A program made the translations under genes and the position numbers. Source: Sthenelais limicola (taxonomy: Eukaryota; Annelida; Polychaeta; Phyllodocida; Sigalionidae). Taken from it: a stretch of DNA of 64,000 nt. The stretch covers positions 20,937,067 to 21,001,066 of the forward strand of contig OW804094.1 in the NCBI GenBank assembly GCA_942159475.1. The letters run 5' to 3'. The notes below the pieces were generated by a model. The model did no database searches, was not told the DNA's origin, and was given only the letters and a program-made list of their open reading frames with translations. This document shows, one piece after another, positions 33,815 through 46,072 of the stretch. Each line of letters opens with the position of its first letter. Position 1 is the stretch's first letter.

Positions 33815-34030
33815 TGTAGAGCTGGATGTTGTCCATTTTCCGCCGACCTGCGCCCATTGCGGCAGCGAGGCATCTATATGAAGTAATAACTCATCTCAAC
33901 TATCCATTATGTATGTGCAGCAAGCTTTATAAGCCCGCAGACGGGCGGACGCTGATGGGGGACGTGATAAAACACAGTTTATATCAGATATCAGCCCGTA
34001 CCCCGAGGAGGAGCTGTAGTGTGGATACAT
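33815..34030 (+). CDS. Exon-like G+C-richer segment
   Basis: The frame from 33826 reads MLSIFRRPAPIAAARHLYEV and later CSKLYKPADGRTLMGDVIK before running into the satellite at 34029. GTATGTGCAG at about 33920 could be an internal acceptor. Base composition and codon choice differ from both neighbours, and the segment matches no repeat in the window. Function unknown; a captured exon or a relic. Confidence 0.25.
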
Positions 34031-37000
34031 TGTCTCAAATATTGGTTAAATAAAGCTGCTCTTGTTGGGCAGGATGTCTAACATTGTCTCAAATATTGGT
34101 TAAATAATGCTGCTCTTGTTGGGCAGGATATCTAACATTGTCTCAAATATTGGTTAAATAAAGCTGCTCTTGTTGGGCAGGATATCTAACATTGTCTCAA
34201 ATATTGGTTAAATAATGCACCACTTGTTGGGCAGGATATCTAACATTGTCTCAATTATTGGTTAAATAAAGCTACACTTGTTGGGCAGGATATCTAACAA
34301 TGTCTCAAATATTGGTTAAATAATGCTGCACTTGTTGGGCAGGATGTCTAACATTGTCTCAAATATTGGTTAAATAATGCTGCACTTGTTGGGCAGGATA
34401 TCTAACATTGTCTCAAATATTGGTTAAATAATGCTGCTCTTATTGGGCAGGATATCTAACATTGTCTCAAATTTAGGTTAAATAATGCTGCTCTTGTTGG
34501 GCAGGATATCTAACATTGTCTCAAATATTGGTTAAATAATGCTGTACTTGTTAGGGAGAATATCAAACATTGTCTCAAATATTGGTTAAATAATGCTACA
34601 CTTGTTGGGCAGGATGTCTATCATTGTCTCAAATATTGGTTCAATAATGCTGCTCTTGTTGGGCAGGATATCTAACATTGTCTCAAATATTGGTTAAATA
34701 ATGCAACACTTGTTAGGCAGGATATCTAACATTGTCTCAAATATTGGTTAAATAATGCTGCACTTGTTGCGCAGGATATCTAACATTGTCTCAAATATTG
34801 ATTGAATAATGCTGCACTTGTTGGGCAGGATATCTAACATTGTCTCAAATATTGGTTAAATAAAGCTGCTCTTGTTGGGCAGGATATCTAACATTGTCTC
34901 AAATATTGGTTAAATAAAGCTCCACTTGTTGGGCAGGATATCTAACATTGTATCAAATATTGGTTAAATAATGCTGCTCTTATTGGGCAGGATATCTAAC
35001 ATTGTCTCAAATTTAGGTTAAATAATGCTGCTCTTGTTGGGCAGGATATCTAACATTGTCTCAAATATTGGTTAAATAATGCTGTACTTGTTGGGGAGAA
35101 TATCAAACATTGTCTCAAATATTGGTTAAATAATGCTACACTTGTTGGGCAGGATGTCTATCATTGTCTCAAATATTGGTTAAATAATGCTGCTCTTGTT
35201 GGGCAGGATATCTAACATTGTCTCAAATATTGGTTAAATAATGCACCACTTGTTGGGCAGGATATCTAACATTGGATCAAATATTGGTTAAATAATGCTG
35301 CTCTTGTTGGGCAGGATATCTAGCATTGTCTCAAATATTTGTTAAATAATGCTGCACTTGTTGGGCAGGATATCTAACATTGTCTCAAATATTGGTTAAA
35401 TAATGCTCCACTTGTTGGGCAGGATATCTAACATTGTCTCAAATATTGGTTAAATAATGCTACACTTGTTGGGCAGGATATCTAACATTGTCTCAAATAT
35501 TGGTTAAATAATGCTGCTCTTGTTGGGCAGGATATCTAACATTGTCTAAAATATTGGTTAAATAATGCTGCTCTTGTTGGGAAGGATATCTAACATTGTC
35601 TCAAATATTGGTTAAACAATGCTGCTCGTGTTGGGAAGGATATCTAACATTGTCTCAAATATTGGTTAAATAATGCTGCTCTTGTCGGGCAGGATATCTA
35701 ACATTGTCTCAAATATTGGTTAAATAATGCTGCTCTTGTTGGGCAGGATATCCAACATTGTCTCAAATATTGGTTAAATAATGCTACACTTGTTGGGCAG
35801 GATATCTAACATTGTCTCAAATATTGGTTAAATAATGCTACACTTGTTGGGCAGGATATCTAACATTGTCTCAAATATTGGTTAAATAATGCTGCTCTTG
35901 TTGGGCAGGATATCTAACATTGTCTCAAATATTGGGTAAATAAAGCTGCACTTCTATGGCAGGATATCTAACATTGTCTCAAATATTGGTTAAATAATGC
36001 TGCTCTTGTTGGGCAGGATATCTAACATTGTCTCAAATATTGGGTAAATAAAGCTGCACTTCTATGGCAGGATATCTAACATTGTCTCAAATATTGGTTA
36101 AATAATGCTGCACTTGTTGGGCAGGATATCTAACATTGTCTCAAATATTGGTTAAATAAGGCTGCACTTGTTGGGCAGGATATCTAACATTGTCTCAAAT
36201 ATTGGTTAAATAATGCACCACTTGTTGGGCAGGATATCTAACATTGTCTCAAATATTGGTTAAATAATGCTGCTCTTGTTGGGCAGGATATCTAGCATTG
36301 TCTCAAATATTTGTTAAATAATGCTGCACTTGTTGGGCAGGATATCTAACATTGTCTCAAATATTGGTTAAATAATGCTCCACTTGTTGGGCAGGATATC
36401 TAACATTGTCTCAAATATTGGTTAAATAATGCTACACTTGTTGGGCAGGATATCTAACATTGTCTCAAATATTGGTTAAATAATGCTGCTCTTGTTGGGC
36501 AGGATATCTATCATTGTCTAAAATATTGGTTAAATAATGCTGCTCTTGTTGGGAAGGATATCTAACATTGTCTCAAATATTGGTTAAACAATGCTGCTCG
36601 TGTTGGGAAGGATATCTAACATTGTCTCAAATATTGGTTAAATAATGCTGCTCTTGTCGGGCAGGATATCTAACATTGTCTCAAATATTGGTTAAATAAT
36701 GCTGCTCTTGTTGGGCAGGATATCCAACATTGTCTCAAATATTGGTTAAATAATGCTACACTTGTTGGGCAGGATATCTAACATTGTCTCAAATATTGGT
36801 TAAATAATGCTACACTTGTTGGGCAGGATATCTAACATTGTCTCAAATATTGGTTAAATAATGCTGCTCTTGTTGGGCAGGATATCTAACATTGTCTCAA
36901 ATATTGGGTAAATAAAGCTGCACTTCTATGGCAGGATATCTAACATTGTCTCAAATATTGGTTAAATAATGCTACACTTGTTGGGCAGGATATCTAACAT

Positions 37001-37445
37001 TGTCTCAAATACTGGTTAAATAATGCACCACTTGTTGGGCAGGACGTCTAACATTGTCTCAAATATTGGTTAAATAATGCTGCTCTTGTTGGGCAGGATA
37101 TCTAGCATTGTCTCAAATATTGGTTAAATAATGCTGCACTTGTTGGGCAGGATATCTAACATTGTCTCAAATATTGGTTAAATAATGCTCCACTTGTTGG
37201 GCAGGATATCTAACATTGTCTCAAATATTGGTTAAATAATGCTGCTCTTGTTGGGCAGGATATCTAACATTGTCTCAAATATTGGTTAAATAATGCTGCA
37301 CTTGTTGGGCAGGATATCTAACATTGTCTCAAATATTGGTTAAATATTGCACCACTTGTTGGGCAGGATATCTAACATTGTCTCAAATATTGGTTAAATA
37401 ATGCTACACTTGTCGGGGAGGATATCTAACATTGTCTCAATATTG
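34029..37445 (+). repeat. 54-bp satellite, about 63 units
   Basis: The unit is ACATTGTCTCAAATATTGG, TTAAATAATGCTGCTC, TTGTTGGGCAGGATATCTA. Diagnostic variants recur at fixed spacing: CTTATTGGGC and TTAGGTTAAAT 540 bp apart; TATTTGTTAAAT, AAACAATGCTGCTCG and CTTCTATGGC 972 bp apart. Confidence 0.97.
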
Positions 37446-38154
37446 TAGGTAGACGTGGCAGTATTTACCTATACCCGTACGACCGTCGAATGCCTGAGTG
37501 GGGGATCATATATATGTCCAGATTCCCGCCAAATTCGAAAATCCATTGTTCAGTGCTGATCCAAGTCTTGGTCACTGTGTGTCTATTTCTATCCTGCCCT
37601 GGGAATGTTTTCCCACCTAGTGTAGGTATGGGTGGACTTGCATAGGGCTCTCTCTTATTTTGAGATGAGTCTATGTGAGGTGGGGGAGGTGGGGGGCTAG
37701 GGGGGGATGTGGTCAAGGGGAAGGGGAGAGGGGAATGTGGGGGGGGGGGGTGCAAGATTTTGATCTTGTGGGTGGAGAGGGGAATTTTCTTTTTCTCTCC
37801 AGAAATAGTTTTTTATAATATTTTTTATTTATTTAGACGGTTTTGGCTATGGGCCTCATCAGGTACATTATTTAGGTGTAAGCTCTTTTCCCTATTATCC
37901 CCATTTTTTAATGGTTTTAGGGCGGTCCTTAGTTATTTTATAACTGTGTGGTGTCTTAGCTGAAAATAATAAATTTTTAATTTATTATTTCATGGATTCT
38001 CTTTTGGGGCCAATTGATAAATCAGTTGGCCTGGGCATTCGAAAAAAGAGTACAGGTCTCAGTGAGAGTCAGTCCCCTTTTATTAATATGTTATAGTTCA
38101 AAATTAATCAGCCCTCCTGGTTTTTTATTCAGTTTGGGAGAATTTTTTTTTTTC
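37446..38154. other. 709-bp insertion within the satellite
   Basis: Satellite stops at 37445 and one diverged unit reappears at 38155. The insert has a G-rich tract at 37680-37750. GGCCTCATCAGG and GACGGTTTTGG at 37838-37872 are the reverse form of a CTGATGAGGCC motif, and a T run lies near 38138, which suggests a retroelement in minus orientation. Confidence 0.5.
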
Positions 38155-38225
38155 TAACTTGATATCTAACATTGCTTCAAATATTGGTTAAATATAGCAC
38201 CACTTGTTGGCGAGGATTTCTAACA
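38155..38225 (+). repeat. Outlying unit of the 54-bp satellite
   Basis: GATATCTAACATTGCTTC, TATTGGTTAAATATAGC and CACTTGTTGGCGAGG form one diverged unit. Confidence 0.85.
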
Positions 38226-38519
38226 ATCTGTTTCTTTTATAAAGACAGAAATCCTAGGGATATGTGGCTACCGCTTTTATTTCAGTAATTAGATTAAAAA
38301 GAATGAGCATGTTTCTCTGTGAAGTTTGTGAAGAACAAAACAATTGTAAAATTGTATTTTGAAAAACACAAGAGTAATTACAAACATGGAGTTTTGTAAG
38401 GGTTGAGACACACAGGGACAACTGTGATGAGACTGAAGGTAGAGGCTGGGTTGTCCAGCTTGTATCAACCTTATTACACCCCATACAAAGTGTCCAGCAT
38501 TGTTTATTAGGGAGGTTCT

Positions 38520-38755
38520 GCAAGCATCTCAATTACGTAACCGTATCCATATCTTTTGTGTGAATTACATCACATTTTTATTTATACAAAATAAATTGTT
38601 AAATGACACATTTACTGTATAAGTTATGTTACATTTTTCCACGACATGTTTTGCTGAATCTGTTTCTTCCTTTTAACGTATGTTTATATATCAGAGATAT
38701 GGATATGTTTACGTATACGTATAGGTTATACTTGCTGAACCTCCCTAATATACTG
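38520..38755 (+). mobile_element. R5 TIR element in a TA site
   Basis: GGGAGGTTCTGCAAGC and GCTTGCTGAACCTCCC-type ends (the latter read on either strand), with TA on both sides. 236 bp. Confidence 0.85.
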
Positions 38756-39884
38756 ATGTGTTGATTTATTCAGTAAATACGATATCTACTACCGTAACAA
38801 TGTTTGTAAACTGGCACAGTTGACACGCCATTGGAGCGAAGAGTGCAACGTTTTAAAGCAATGACATTGTGTCATTTAGCAGCTTGTGTTGGTGCAGTAA
38901 GACTTACCTGTCCCACTACATGGGTACAGCTACATGGGTACTGGAGGACGTACTCACCTGTAATAACAATAGAAACACAGTTTGTTACATTGTTTTACAC
39001 ATTATACACATTCTTCTACCATATACATACGTCAACACTCCATTAATCATTATGTCTAGCTAGACACAGCAGTGGGAGGAAGACCTTTGTTTTTCTGAGT
39101 TGAATTATCACCCGTGAGCCCATTATCCTCATGTGTTCATGACATCCATTGATCATAATATTATTTGTATACTGTGCATACCCATTTATGCTCATTTGCC
39201 ATCTCACGGAAGATTGGCTCTATACAAATTCTAAAAAAAACAACCCCGAGTAGGCCTAAACAGCTGAAAGGTGTTGGGACTTTCCACAACTTATGTCAAC
39301 CTTCATCAATAAACCATCAAGAATATAATCAAATTGTTTCACATTTGTGTACTCACAATATTTGAGAACTTGTTACATTGTTTTAGTTTTTCTACCTCTC
39401 TGTGGCAAGGAGGAGAAAAATTCTTTATTATGTTCATCTCATCCCTGATACAGCCAGAAAATCATTCCCACCGTCGTACATGGTAGGTGTCTCCTGATTC
39501 ATCTACCTAGGCTTTTATTGTATTATTACGATTTCAGGCTAAAGACAATTACATAATTATAGTTATGTAATGGTTGTGCTACTCACCCTGGTGGTTGATG
39601 CTATCATTATTATTATTATCTCCATAAAGGCCTTATTATGCCGCTCGCATGTAACAGGGCCCAGTGGTATACCATCTTAGGGTGAATTGGGGAGTCATGA
39701 TTTAAATAACAACAACCTTACACTGATGTAACTGTTCGTTAACCTGAGTAAAAATGATTAAAAAAAAACAAAAAAAACACTCAGTTAATGCCTTAGCCTT
39801 TACTTCATGAATGTTTCACTGTATGTTTCAATATATGTTCCTCTTATTATGTCTCATGTTTATGTTTCTTACTGTTACAACTTT
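38756..39884. other. Unassigned sequence
   Basis: Short items only: a doubled CTACATGGGTAC at 38917-38942, a hairpin ATTACATAAT/ATTATGTAAT at about 39550, and A-runs at 39760-39778. Confidence 0.4.
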
Positions 39885-40520
39885 CTCACACTCTCTGTCT
39901 CTCGTACCTCCTCGCCCCCTTCCCTCTCGCTCTCCACTCAATGTCTCTTCTCTCTCTCTCCCTCTTTCTCTCCCTCTCCTGTCCCTCTCTCTTCTCTTCC
40001 TCTCGTCTCTCCCTCCTCTCTCTCCCTCTCTCTGTCCCTCCCCTCTCTCTCCTCCCTCTCTCTCCTCTCCCTCTTTCCTCTCACTTCTCTCTCCCCTCTC
40101 TCCCTCTCTCTTCTCTTCCTCCCGTCTCTCCTCTCTCTCCTCCCTCTCTCTCATCTCCTCTCTCTCCTCTCCCTCTTTCCTCTCACTTCTCTCTCCCCTC
40201 TCTCTTCTCTTCCTCCCGTCTCTCCTCTCTCTCCTCCCTCTCCTCTCCCTGTCCTCTCTCTCTTTCTCCCTCTTTCTCTCTCTCCCTCTCCCTCTCCCCT
40301 CTCTCCTGTCTCTGTCCCTCCCCTCTCTCTCCTCCCTCTCTCTCCTCCCTCTCTCTCCTCTTTCTCCTCCCTCTCTCTCCTCTCCTCTCTCTCCTCTCCC
40401 TCTTTCCTCTCACTTCTCTCTCCTCCCTCTCTCTCCTCTCCTCTCTCTCCTCTCTCTCCTCTCCTCCCTCTCCTCTCTCTCCTCTCCTCCCTCTCCTCTC
40501 CCTCTCACTTCTCTCCCCCT
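39885..40520 (+). repeat. Polypyrimidine (CTCTCCTCC) tract
   Basis: Over 600 bases of almost pure C and T. Long open frames on both strands (serine/leucine/proline plus, arginine/glutamate minus) come from this composition. Confidence 0.95.
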
Positions 40521-40626
40521 ACCCCGTCTATCTAGTCTCTGTCCAGCTGTCACCTTGTTAGACTGAGGACTGCTATGGTGACCCCAAGCATCAAAGCTCT
40601 GATACCGCTTGTGGAGTTGAATAAAG

Positions 40627-40913
40627 GAGTGAGTGAGTTATCAACACATATAAAGGTTCTATCAAGGGCAGGAGAGCTGAGAGGGAGGCAGTTTATGATC
40701 ATACCCAGGAAATAGAGATAGAGAAGAAGGGAGAGAGAGACAAAGAAAAAGAGACAGAAAGGCACTTCATGGTCATACCCAGGAAATAGAGATAGAGAAG
40801 AAGGGAGAGAGAGAGACAAAGAAGAGACAAAAAGGCACTTTATGGTCTTACCCAGGAAATAGAGATAGAGAAGAAGGGAGAGAGAGACAAAGAAAAAGAG
40901 ACAGAAAGGCACT
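40627..40913 (+). mobile_element. R3 retroposon with three tail units
   Basis: Flanked by perfect 10-bp repeats TTGAATAAAG at 40617-40626 and 40914-40923. The head is shortened (GAGTGAGTGAGTTATC), and the tail block AGGCAGTTTATG..GGCACTT is extended by repeated CATACCCAGGAAATAG units. Confidence 0.85.
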
Positions 40914-41065
40914 TTGAATAAAGAACCGCCATTGTGTAACCATTCTGACTGCCTATTTTATGTTGCGCCTAGACCACGGATCGGTTGTAGTTACAGTTAG
41001 TTATTATATCATTTTCAGCTCTTATGACAATGAACCTTGCCAGATGTACTGACATTTTGACGTGT

Positions 41066-41292
41066 GGGTCAGATTTTTGGCAATTGGCAGCTCTACACAT
41101 TAAGTAAATTCTGCTAAATTAGGCTGCAATTTGGTCAATACTAGGTAAATGTGAGTATATTCGGCATTGCATTGGTTCTAGCCATCTGTTTGGTTGGGGT
41201 GAACTGTATTTTGAACTTTATTGATGTCTAAAATGTGGGTTATTTAAGAGGATTGATGAAGTTGAATTGTATATTTTCTGAAAATCTGACCC
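41066..41292 (+). mobile_element. R1 TIR element, subfamily B
   Basis: Left end lacks part of the AAAATGTACA segment (GATTTTTGGCAATTGG). Flanks GTGT and ATAT. Its surroundings resemble those of the 17.56-kb copy. Confidence 0.88.
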
Positions 41293-41525
41293 ATATAGGA
41301 CTACAGATCTACAATTAGAAAATGGGCCAGACTAATTATACGGTATGGGTGAGCGATAATATGTGTTACATACAATAGCTATACCAGATTAGTCGCCAGG
41401 TGGCAGGGCAGAATGACATCCGGGTATTGCATGTGACAATATGTATTACATGTGACGTAACCATTACGTCATGGTAATCCCAGCTATGTGGACGCCATGA
41501 AAGCTGTTTAATCATGTTATAAAAT

Positions 41526-41760
41526 GGGTGAACTCGCCGGCAAATGTACAATTTGACTTCCCCAATCCTCTCAAATAATCCAAATTTAAGACAAAAATCA
41601 GGTTTAAACTTCACTCCAACATAACCAACCAGATCGTTAGAATCAAGGCAATATCAAATATATACAGATATACACAGTATTGACCATTTCTCAGTCTAAT
41701 TTAATACAATTTACTAAATATGCAGATCTGCAGATTGTACATTTTCTGGAGGTTTGACCC
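41526..41760 (-). mobile_element. R1 TIR element, subfamily C
   Basis: 235 bp. Left end GGGTGAACTCGCCGGC, right end GGAGGTTTGACCC, so the terminal segment is altered at both ends. Confidence 0.85.
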
Positions 41761-42035
41761 TTATGTGTAACTATACAAGCTAAGGTGTGGCTCTATAGCA
41801 CCTATGTACACAGACTCTGTGCTTGGTTTGTTTATAGACCTACATGAATTCTAAGTTCATAGTCTTCCATCAACTATTATCATAAACTATTATGACTAGA
41901 ATGGCAAACTTAGTATTTAGACCTATAAGAGTAAAAGACACAATTGTATTTATAGTCAAAGAGAAGTTGGATCCATAGATTATATTTCAGTCCAACTAAT
42001 ATCAAGAAAACCTCAATGTATTTGTCCACAAGTAT

Positions 42036-42270
42036 GGGTCAGATTTTCAGAAAACGTACAACTGGTAGCTGCATACATTTAGTAAACTCTGCTAAATTAG
42101 GCTGCAATTTAGTCAATACTAGGTAAATTCTAGTATATTCGGCATTGCATTGATTCTAGCTATCTGTTTGGTTAGGTTGAACTGTATTTTGAAGTTTATT
42201 CTCGTTTGAAATTTGGATTATTTGAGAGAATTGATGAAGCTGAATTGTACATTTTCTGAAAATCTGACCC
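42036..42270 (+). mobile_element. R1 TIR element, subfamily B
   Basis: 235 bp. Flanks GTAT and ATAT. Confidence 0.93.
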
Positions 42271-42366
42271 ATATCATACTGTTACTGACCACAATGTACC
42301 ACTGTATTGCTATTGTTATGTTTGACCCACCTGCTGCATTGCAGAAGGTAAATTATTTAAATGATA

Positions 42367-43195
42367 TTTTAATGGCAAGTTTTAGTACTAGAAATGACCC
42401 TCCTGTCATTTATAAATGAATGAATTATGTATAACAACCTACTGAACATCATATTTTAGTTTTGTTCAACGTCTGACAACGCATTATACGCAGTCCAGGG
42501 TTCCCCTTTAAGGTGCTAAAACCAACCAAAATTCAGAACATTCCAAGAAAGACATCTTGTGAATAAATCACTTTGGACAATATGTGATTCGTTTTAGGAA
42601 AATGAGTCATAGTCGCAAAATATGGATTTTGAGATATCATCATATATGGAAAGAGGAGATCAAGCTGATTCCAATGATAGTAAACATGAAGGACATTAAA
42701 GAAGTATTTCTATATTTTATGTTTGATATTTTTATTTTGGAAAAAAAAGTTTGCAATATTTCTGGGGGTAGTGAACAGTAAAGTAACTTAATATAGCCCA
42801 TATGAGGAGCTTTAAAACGAACGGATATATTACATACATTGTCCTGAAATTTGGTACATAGATTGATATATATATAAGCGATAAGCTCTCCAAAAATAAA
42901 GTGATCTTGTAAAATAAACACTTTGAAAAATATTATTTTGCGACTTATGACTCATTTTCCTGGAACACATCACATTTAATGGCAAGTTTTAGTACTAGAA
43001 ATGACCCTCCTGTCATTTATAAATGAATGAATTATGTATAACAACCTACTGAACATCATATCTTAGTTTTTTTTAACGTCTGACAACGCATTATACGCAG
43101 TCCAGGGTTCCCCTTTAAGGTGCTAAAACCAACCAAAAGTCAAAAAACACTCCAAGAAAGACATCTTGTGAATAGATCACTTTGGACAATATCAT
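42367..43195 (+). repeat. Direct duplication of about 215 bp flanking R2
   Basis: AATGGCAAGTTTTAGTAC through CATCTTGTGAATAAATCAC and TTTGGACAATAT occur at 42370-42582 and again at 42977-43192, with the R2 copy between. The period is about 608 bp, so the whole R2 plus flank was duplicated once and then truncated, or R2 inserted with an unusual long repeat. Confidence 0.8.
42583..42973 (-). mobile_element. R2 TIR element
   Basis: 391 bp. Left TGTGATTCGTTTTAGG, right CCTGGAACACATCACA. Confidence 0.85.
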
Positions 43196-44036
43196 TTTTG
43201 CGACTTTTGTGGTTTTTGTGACTTTTTCATATATATATATAAGAAACTTTATTTCCATTTTGTTATACAGACAGTGATAAAAGTTTTCTACATGGAAATC
43301 GGTTTTTGTTCTCTGTCCCAGACAGCTCTTCCGAACAAACCTTCTGTAACTACATTTCTAACTACACGTTTATAGAAAAAAATAAAACAAAATATTACGA
43401 CTCTCGTACAGTGTACAAGATTTCACTCCACTTTTGGAGGGCTAAGTGTCCTTGCAGTTTTGGACCAGGACTTACACACCTGCTTTTGGTTTTGAGGCTT
43501 ATAGCCTCTTGCCCACCTATACAGTGAATGTAGTACAGTAAACAATTGACAAAAAATACATAAATAAAAAGAGTTCATCACATTCATCGAAATGAAAAGC
43601 AGACCTTGTGGAGTCTTACACTAGTATTACACCCCAGTGTGTACAGGTGTGTGATGATACAGTGTTTATTATCCCACCCACCCACACCTCACTGCTGCAC
43701 ATCCCACCCACCCACACCTCACTGCTGCACATCTCCCAATCTCTCTCATCCCCTCAATGTCTACCACATACATGTACACAGTGGCTGTTACCATGACAAC
43801 AGGGCAGATAATCCTGGTATCAAGTGAGAACAGTTGCCACCAGGGTGAGCTTGGGTGGGAGAGGGCATATAGCCACCATATAGCCACCAGCCAAGTTTTA
43901 TATTGGTATGAGGACTGTTATTTAGCCATCAAAGTCCATTTTAACCCATATAGACCCACATTCCTACATGTAGGATGGCAGAATAGGATATCTAAATTTT
44001 AAATATTCTTTGAAACTGAATAATATATCTACCAGT
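43196..44036. other. Mostly unassigned; one 30-bp doublet
   Basis: CCCACCCACCCACACC with CTCACTGCTGCACAT occurs twice in tandem at 43671-43732. The rest is unrecognised. Confidence 0.45.
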
Positions 44037-44241
44037 TACTGTAAACGTATTTATTTTTGCGCAGATGAATTTTCGCACACTAAGTACTTTGAGACCTTTT
44101 CATGCGTATGTATATTCGCGCAACAAGGAAGTCTCACACTTTATTTATGCAATAGTTATCCCTTTCGCGCAGGATTTATTTTCGCGCACAAAGGTGAATA
44201 GCGAAAATAAATACTGCGTGAACATTAATACGTTTACAATA
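44037..44241. mobile_element. 205-bp TIR element
   Basis: ACTGTAAACGTATTTATTTT at the left is mirrored by AATAAATACTGCG and AATACGTTTACAAT at the right. Several GCGCAG/TTCGCGC motifs lie inside. Resembles small elements I recall from bivalve genomes; not verified. Confidence 0.75.
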
Positions 44242-44937
44242 TGTACATTGTCAGATTCTGGTGTTAATACCATTTACATGCCTAATTAAACCAGCTTCAG
44301 TAAAGCGGGGTTTAATAATTAATAATGCACCTAAAGTAAATATCCTTATTTATAAACATTCCCTGCGTTCATTTACGAGGAATAAAATGGCCTCCCTATC
44401 TCAAACATGCAAATAATATCACAAAAGGAAAAGTGGATAAATATCCTAAAATTTCAGATAAGGCGGTTGAATGTCCTAAGATGGTAGATGTCCAGGATGG
44501 TAAATGTCCAGTGGGTAACGGTCGGCGGGTAGATGTCCGGCGGGTAGATGTCCTGCGGGTGGCTGTCCTAGAACGAATTTCCATATACCTATTTTCTTCC
44601 AATTTAATTTCGACATTTTCAAATAAAACATCTCAGACAATTTTATAAGGAAAACGGAAATACCCAAAATACTTGCTCAGAGCAAAGCAGCAATTCTGGG
44701 GCTTAATTCCCATCCAATCCTCCTCACATAAGAAAGTAAATTTATCAAGAAACAAAAATAGAAACTGTTTCCTGAATTGGCTGAGAAACTGCAGACGGAG
44801 GGGCATTAAAAGCGACAAGACAATCATGATGAAATATGCCCCGCATTCGCCGCAACTGGATTCAATTTCCCAGATAAAGTTTTATTGCAGAAAGATATGG
44901 CTTATCAGAGCCTGGGGCTGCCTTAATTTAAATAATT
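44242..44937. other. Mostly unassigned, short 15-bp tandem
   Basis: GGCGGGTAGATGTCC-like units run through 44470-44570. ORFs across it on both strands are repeat by-products. Confidence 0.5.
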
Positions 44938-45227
44938 ATGATGTGTTATAGGAAAATGAGTCACAAGTCGCAAAAATAGGATTTTGAGATATCATCATAT
45001 TTGAAATGATTAGATCAAGCCGATTCCAATGATGGTAAACATTAGGACCTTTAATAATTATTTCTATATTTTTTAGTTTGATATTTTTCCTTTTGATAAA
45101 AAGTACATGTACTCTATAGGATGAGTTTGGAACGTGTGGAAATATTTAATACACTGTTTTGAAATTCATCACACAAATTCACACGACTTAAAATTCGTTA
45201 ATTAAAAACCCCAAAGATGAGAACATT
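44938..45227 (-). mobile_element. R2 element, right part replaced by a second R2
   Basis: TGATGTGTTATAGG and GTCACAAGTCGCAAAA start it. It stops at 45227, where another R2 begins in the same orientation. Confidence 0.75.
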
Positions 45228-45639
45228 TGTGATGTGTTTCAGGAAAATGAGTCATAAGTCGCAAAAAATGGATTTTGAGATAGCATTATATTTGAAAAGT
45301 TGGGATCATCAAGCTGATTATAATGATAGTAAACAGTCTAATAATCTTATAAGTATTTCTAGATGTTAAGTTTGATATTTTCGTTTTTGAAAAAAAAAGT
45401 TTCCAATATTTCTCGGGGTCAATAAACAGAAAAGTAACTAAATGTAGTCCATATGAGGCCCTGTAAAACTAAAGGATATATTACATAGATTGTCCTGGAA
45501 TTTAATACATTAATCGATATAGCTATAAGTGATAAACTCTCCAAAAATCAGAACATTCCAATAATGTGATCTTGTGAAAAAAACACTTTGAAAAACATCA
45601 ATTTTGCAACTTGTGACTCATTTTCCCGGAACACATCAC
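45228..45639 (-). mobile_element. R2 TIR element, full length
   Basis: 412 bp. TGTGATGTGTTTCAGG at the left, CCCGGAACACATCAC at the right. Confidence 0.88.
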
Positions 45640-45771
45640 GTTATCCGAACATGGGGCCGCCTTAATTTAAATAATCATGCTCAAAGCCTTCATGGGATAT
45701 TTAAGCTGTAAATAATAATGTAGTGCCGGGGGGAGATGCAGGGAAAGGTAAAACAGGGACAGTGGTGCTAT

Positions 45772-46006
45772 GGGTCAGATTTACAGATAATGTACAATTG
45801 GCAGCTCCACACATCTAGGAAATTCTGCTAAATTTGGCTGAAAAGGGGAGAATACAGGGTATATCTGAGTATATTTGGTATCACATTGATTTAAACTATC
45901 AGTTCTGTTATGTTAAACTGCATTTTGAAGCTCATTTTTGTCTTAAATGTGGGTTATTTGAGAGGATTGGTGAAGGCGAATTGTACATTTTCTGTAAATC
46001 TGATCC
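45772..46006 (+). mobile_element. R1 TIR element, subfamily A
   Basis: 235 bp. Left end GGGTCAGATTTACAG, right end CTGATCC. Confidence 0.92.
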
Positions 46007-46072
46007 AGATAGGGACAGGTGCAGGGGGAAGAACCCTGCAGTGGAAGCGAACAATTCCAGCCACTAATACCT

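Noticed and set aside
34029..37445. CRISPR array
   Set aside because: A plain 54-bp satellite; the variable positions are point changes, not spacers.
39807..40566. Overlapping 200-250 codon frames, plus and minus
   Set aside because: They coincide with a pure polypyrimidine tract and have only Ser/Leu/Pro or Arg/Glu; no start context or homology expected.
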